64,000 nt of DNA from Carpediemonas membranifera (Eukaryota > Fornicata): the NCBI GenBank assembly GCA_019828565.1, contig JAHDYR010000066.1, positions 248,001-312,000 of the forward strand, written 5' to 3'. Each line of letters begins with the position of its first letter. Position 1 is the first letter of the stretch. Positions 61,096 through 64,000 of the stretch are shown one piece after another. The notes beneath the pieces were generated by a model. It was given only the letters and a program-made list of their open reading frames with translations, was not told the DNA's origin and searched no databases. The position numbers were made by a program, and so were the translations under genes.

Positions 61096-64000
61096 ATGGT
61101 CGATGGCCAAATTCGGCAATTCAACAACCAAACCAGAGATCTCTCCAGAATGCAGGCTGCTGCCGCTGGTATCCTGCTGTATGCGGATGATACCGAACAG
61201 ACGGCCCCTAGATTCCAGATCAGCGGCCCCACGGTCGCTGTTGGGGACCAGCCGCCCGTCTCGTTCGATAACGTCATCGCAAACGACAATTCATCCGAGG
61301 ACTACAATCAATCGGAGGAAGCATACGTAGAGCTAATCGGACCCTGTGTCGACAAGCTGCTGAGGGGTGTTTCGTCCACGGTGCTGGTGTCATCTCCCGA
61401 ATCATTCGCCCACGGCCACATCCTGACGGCCTACCCGCCTCCCAACAGCAGCGGGCTGATGAACTTCATCAGTGATGGCCTATTTGCTGCCCTGAAGAAC
61501 CACATTTCGACAGACTCCGGCGAGCATAAGGTCCGCGTCAAGGTGACCATGGCAGAGCTCTTCAGGGACAAGATACGGGATCTCTGCCAGCCAAACGTCG
61601 CAGAGTCTGCCGTGGAGATGACGTTCGGGGCCAGCGGGATGATCTTCACGCCCGAGCTGATCTCCACCAGGGTCGAGAAGTCGTCCAAGCTCATCCAGCT
61701 CGTCAAGACGGCCCTCTCACGCAAGACAGAGGACAAGCCCGTGCATGTCGTCATCCGGGCTGACCTCTCCCTCGGCTTGGGGCCGGCCCTCGTCTCGCCA
61801 TCCCTCACTGTCGTCGTCCTGGCGCCCACGGACGGGCTGACGAAGGACCCCACCGACACCACCCGGGGCCTCCACATGCTGAAGTCGTACCTGGCTGACA
61901 TGGCGGTGGGCAAGGTCTCGTTTGTCGAGCACCCTCTGCTGTCGCTGATCCCCGAAGCCCTCCACGGGACCACCCGGATCGCCCACATCGCCATGGTACC
62001 CGCACACGCGACACCAGCAGCACTTGCCACACTAGAGCTGGCATCCATCATTCGTAAGGTGCGGTCGAATCCGATGGTCCATGACGATCTCCACAGGGCA
62101 TTAATGACGCGATACACAACGTTGATGGCGGTCGAGCGGGCTAGAGCAGGGATGTCTACTAATTTAAGTGTGATTAAGGAGGCCAACGAGGCTCAGAAGG
62201 TTTCCCTAGACCGGCTTCGGGAGGAGAAGCGGACACAGAATGACCGCATCGAGGCGCTCAATGGGGCCAATAAGGCCCTGGTCGAGCAGAAGAAGGAGCT
62301 CCAGGAGCGTCTGGTGGGCTCAGAGAAGGCCCGCGTCCAGGTCAGCCGTAAGCTGCTCGAGCTGCGGCTAGCGGGGACCAAGATGGTGGAAGCGGCCGAG
62401 AAGGAGAAATTCAACGCCCAAAACCAGCTGCTCGCGGTCCAGCGAGACACCGTCGAGCTCCAGAAGAAGTACGAGGAGATCACGGTGTCGGGCGCCGCGG
62501 CAAACGACAAGCTAGCAGCTGTCGTCCGGCAGAGGGACGATCTTGAGACGGAGCTGAAGCGTGTCCGGGGTGAGGCGGACAGGACCGCCAAGGAGCTCGG
62601 CGAGGCGAAGGAGCAGATCGATCTACTGAGCCTCGAGGTCATCAACGGGGAAAAGAGCCGCCTGGCCAGCGAGAAGGCCATGAAGGAGGCACAGGCGGAG
62701 GTCCAGGCCGAGAAGGCGGCTGTGGCCGACCTGGCGGTCCGGATGAAGACGCTGAGTGCGGATCACCGCGCCGTAACGGACGAGGTGCTCGACCTGAGAC
62801 GGCAGCTCGTGGAGCAGCAAGGCGAGGGGGACGCCGCCGCCGTGCACGCGAGGATGATGGCTGAGCGGAAGGATCTGGAGCTCCAGCTGAAGAACGCCGT
62901 TGCAGCCCTGGGTGCGAAGGAGCGCGAGGTGACGAGGGCCGCGGTGGCCGCGGAGGCCAGCAAGGCAGAGTTCCAGGTGCGCATGGACGCGATCGACCGG
63001 CTCGAGCAGGAGTACAGGTCGCAGATCGACCATAACGCGGGACACGTCGACGATATGGCCGAGGCGCTGACCAAGGCCGTCTCGGCCATCCACAGGAACG
63101 AGACAGACCGCATCGCCGTCGCTGCAGACCACATATCCGCCGATATCTACGCGCAGGTTAAGGAGAGTGCCGCGGGGCAGGTGCGGGCGATGGACATCAG
63201 GCTGACGAGCCTCGAGTCCGCCCTCAGCATCTCCCAGGCCCAGCGGGACGGGCTAGCGGCCTCACTGCAGCAGGCGGTGGACGTCATCGAGTCGGCCGGC
63301 CTGGGTAACGCCCTTGCTGAGAAGCCCAGTCACATGCTCGAGCAGTTTAAGGCCGAGATGAAGAAGACCGAGGGCGACCAGCGCATCGTAACGCTCAAGC
63401 AGCAGCTCGCCGAGCTTGAGGCGCAGAATAAGGGGTTGAACGGCCGCATGGCGACGTTGGCGGACAAGAGCCAGCGGGCATACCTTGAGCTGGAGGAGCG
63501 GTACAGCAGCGCTGTGGCCGAGCTGAAGGCCCTGCGGACCTCGTTCAAGGACAACAACGCCGGGGCCGAGCCGTTGCGGGAGGAGAACTGGCGACTGCGA
63601 CGGGAGCTCGAGGACCTCAGGATGCGGGCCAAAGGGGAGCCTAGGGCAGCCGCACAGCAGGAGGAACGGGCCCATGAGAGGGCTAGACTAACCAGACCAG
63701 TGCCGGCCAACGTCCTGGCAGAGCTGGAGGCCGAGTTGTCCAGCTGGAAGGTGCGGGCCGTCATGGCGGAGGAGCAGCTCGCAGTGATGACGACCCGCCT
63801 CCAGTCACAGGGCCGTGCTGTGCTGGGTGCGGTCAACGCGATCAGCTCCGTCCGCCGGGCGTCCGAGGCCTCACCCGTTGCGTCCAGGAGTGGGTCGGCA
63901 TCATCGTTGCCATCCCAGAGCATCCACAGCGCAGGCAGCAGGCCGCCTAGGAGTGTTCGGACGCCCGTGCGGACGGCCAGGAGTCTATCCAGCCGGGAAC
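61096..64000 (+). CDS. Kinesin-like protein with a degenerate motor domain and long coiled coil (runs off the edge)
   Basis: Open from ATG 61096 to the window end, at least 968 residues. Residues ~45-340 follow the kinesin motor order: PVSFDNVIANDN then YNQSEEAYVELIGPCVDKLLRG, GLMNFISDGLFAAL, KVTMAELFRDKIRDLC, LLSLIPEALHG, IAMVPAHATPAALATLELASI and a neck-like segment. The P-loop position reads VSSPESFAHGHIL and lacks G-x-x-x-x-G-K-T/S, and switch motifs are not evident, so it probably cannot hydrolyse ATP. From about 355 on it is heptad-rich coiled coil. It may be a regulatory or structural partner of other kinesins. The end is not in the window. Confidence 0.7.
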   Translation, partial: MVDGQIRQFNNQTRDLSRMQAAAAGILLYADDTEQTAPRFQISGPTVAVGDQPPVSFDNVIANDNSSEDYNQSEEAYVELIGPCVDKLLRGVSSTVLVSSPESFAHGHILTAYPPPNSSGLMNFISDGLFAALKNHISTDSGEHKVRVKVTMAELFRDKIRDLCQPNVAESAVEMTFGASGMIFTPELISTRVEKSSKLIQLVKTALSRKTEDKPVHVVIRADLSLGLGPALVSPSLTVVVLAPTDGLTKDPTDTTRGLHMLKSYLADMAVGKVSFVEHPLLSLIPEALHGTTRIAHIAMVPAHATPAALATLELASIIRKVRSNPMVHDDLHRALMTRYTTLMAVERARAGMSTNLSVIKEANEAQKVSLDRLREEKRTQNDRIEALNGANKALVEQKKELQERLVGSEKARVQVSRKLLELRLAGTKMVEAAEKEKFNAQNQLLAVQRDTVELQKKYEEITVSGAAANDKLAAVVRQRDDLETELKRVRGEADRTAKELGEAKEQIDLLSLEVINGEKSRLASEKAMKEAQAEVQAEKAAVADLAVRMKTLSADHRAVTDEVLDLRRQLVEQQGEGDAAAVHARMMAERKDLELQLKNAVAALGAKEREVTRAAVAAEASKAEFQVRMDAIDRLEQEYRSQIDHNAGHVDDMAEALTKAVSAIHRNETDRIAVAADHISADIYAQVKESAAGQVRAMDIRLTSLESALSISQAQRDGLAASLQQAVDVIESAGLGNALAEKPSHMLEQFKAEMKKTEGDQRIVTLKQQLAELEAQNKGLNGRMATLADKSQRAYLELEERYSSAVAELKALRTSFKDNNAGAEPLREENWRLRRELEDLRMRAKGEPRAAAQQEERAHERARLTRPVPANVLAELEAELSSWKVRAVMAEEQLAVMTTRLQSQGRAVLGAVNAISSVRRASEASPVASRSGSASSLPSQSIHSAGSRPPRSVRTPVRTARSLSSRE

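Noticed and set aside
61431-63923. Minus-strand frames antisense to the kinesin-like gene
   Set aside because: The plus strand is continuously open in one frame to the edge with clear coiled-coil heptads.

Overview
This window is a piece of a compact nuclear genome from a flagellated protist. The evidence is housekeeping genes of clearly eukaryotic type (cohesin SMC1, SF3B3, the shared RNA polymerase subunit Rpb12, CTP synthase, ribosomal P1, LTV1, eIF2B beta, NAA20, COG2-like, EIPR1, BCCIP), an axonemal radial-spoke-base protein (CFAP251), and spliceosomal introns that are nearly all 28-34 nt long. The introns begin GTATGT, GTTTGT, GTAAGT or GTTCGT and often end CACAG. Their size and the Giardia-like 3' ends suggest a metamonad such as a Carpediemonas-type fornicate; that placement is inference.

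Layout. (1) Positions 1-10,641 hold an accessory island of unfamiliar or regulatory-looking genes: a large possible DDE-transposase-like protein, a GNAT-like protein, an unknown helical protein, an OTU-type protease, a SET-domain protein, a CHAT/caspase-like protease, a PHD-type zinc protein and a small coiled coil. Short control-like repeats are scattered through it: a 36-nt element in three copies, a 32-nt perfect palindrome in two copies and a 21-nt palindrome in four copies. (2) Positions about 10,700-32,965 are a nest of retrotransposons. A DIRS-like tyrosine-recombinase element was broken by a Ty3/gypsy relic and then by a 16.8-kb insertion: a chromodomain Ty3/gypsy element with identical 124-bp LTRs. 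That element was itself invaded by a LINE and by a complete gypsy element with identical 98-bp LTRs and a 5-bp target duplication. A local 0.3-kb inversion at the LINE 3' end can be reversed on paper and restores the host pol reading frame exactly. (3) Positions 33,190-64,000 are mostly dense housekeeping genes with short spacers and small introns.

Two Fanzor-type (eukaryotic TnpB-like) nuclease loci sit in the housekeeping part. One is full length (58,199-59,818) and one is a C-terminal fragment (36,746-37,489). Each lies between near-identical 28-31-nt direct repeats that share a TGCGCARCA core. In both cases the right-hand repeat ends close to the start codon of a housekeeping gene (eIF2B beta and NAA20).

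The most unusual signals are the Fanzor elements with their repeat ends, the palindromes that replace a tRNA primer-binding site in all three LTR elements, the palindrome-controlled gene island, and a long kinesin-like protein without a P-loop that runs off the right edge.
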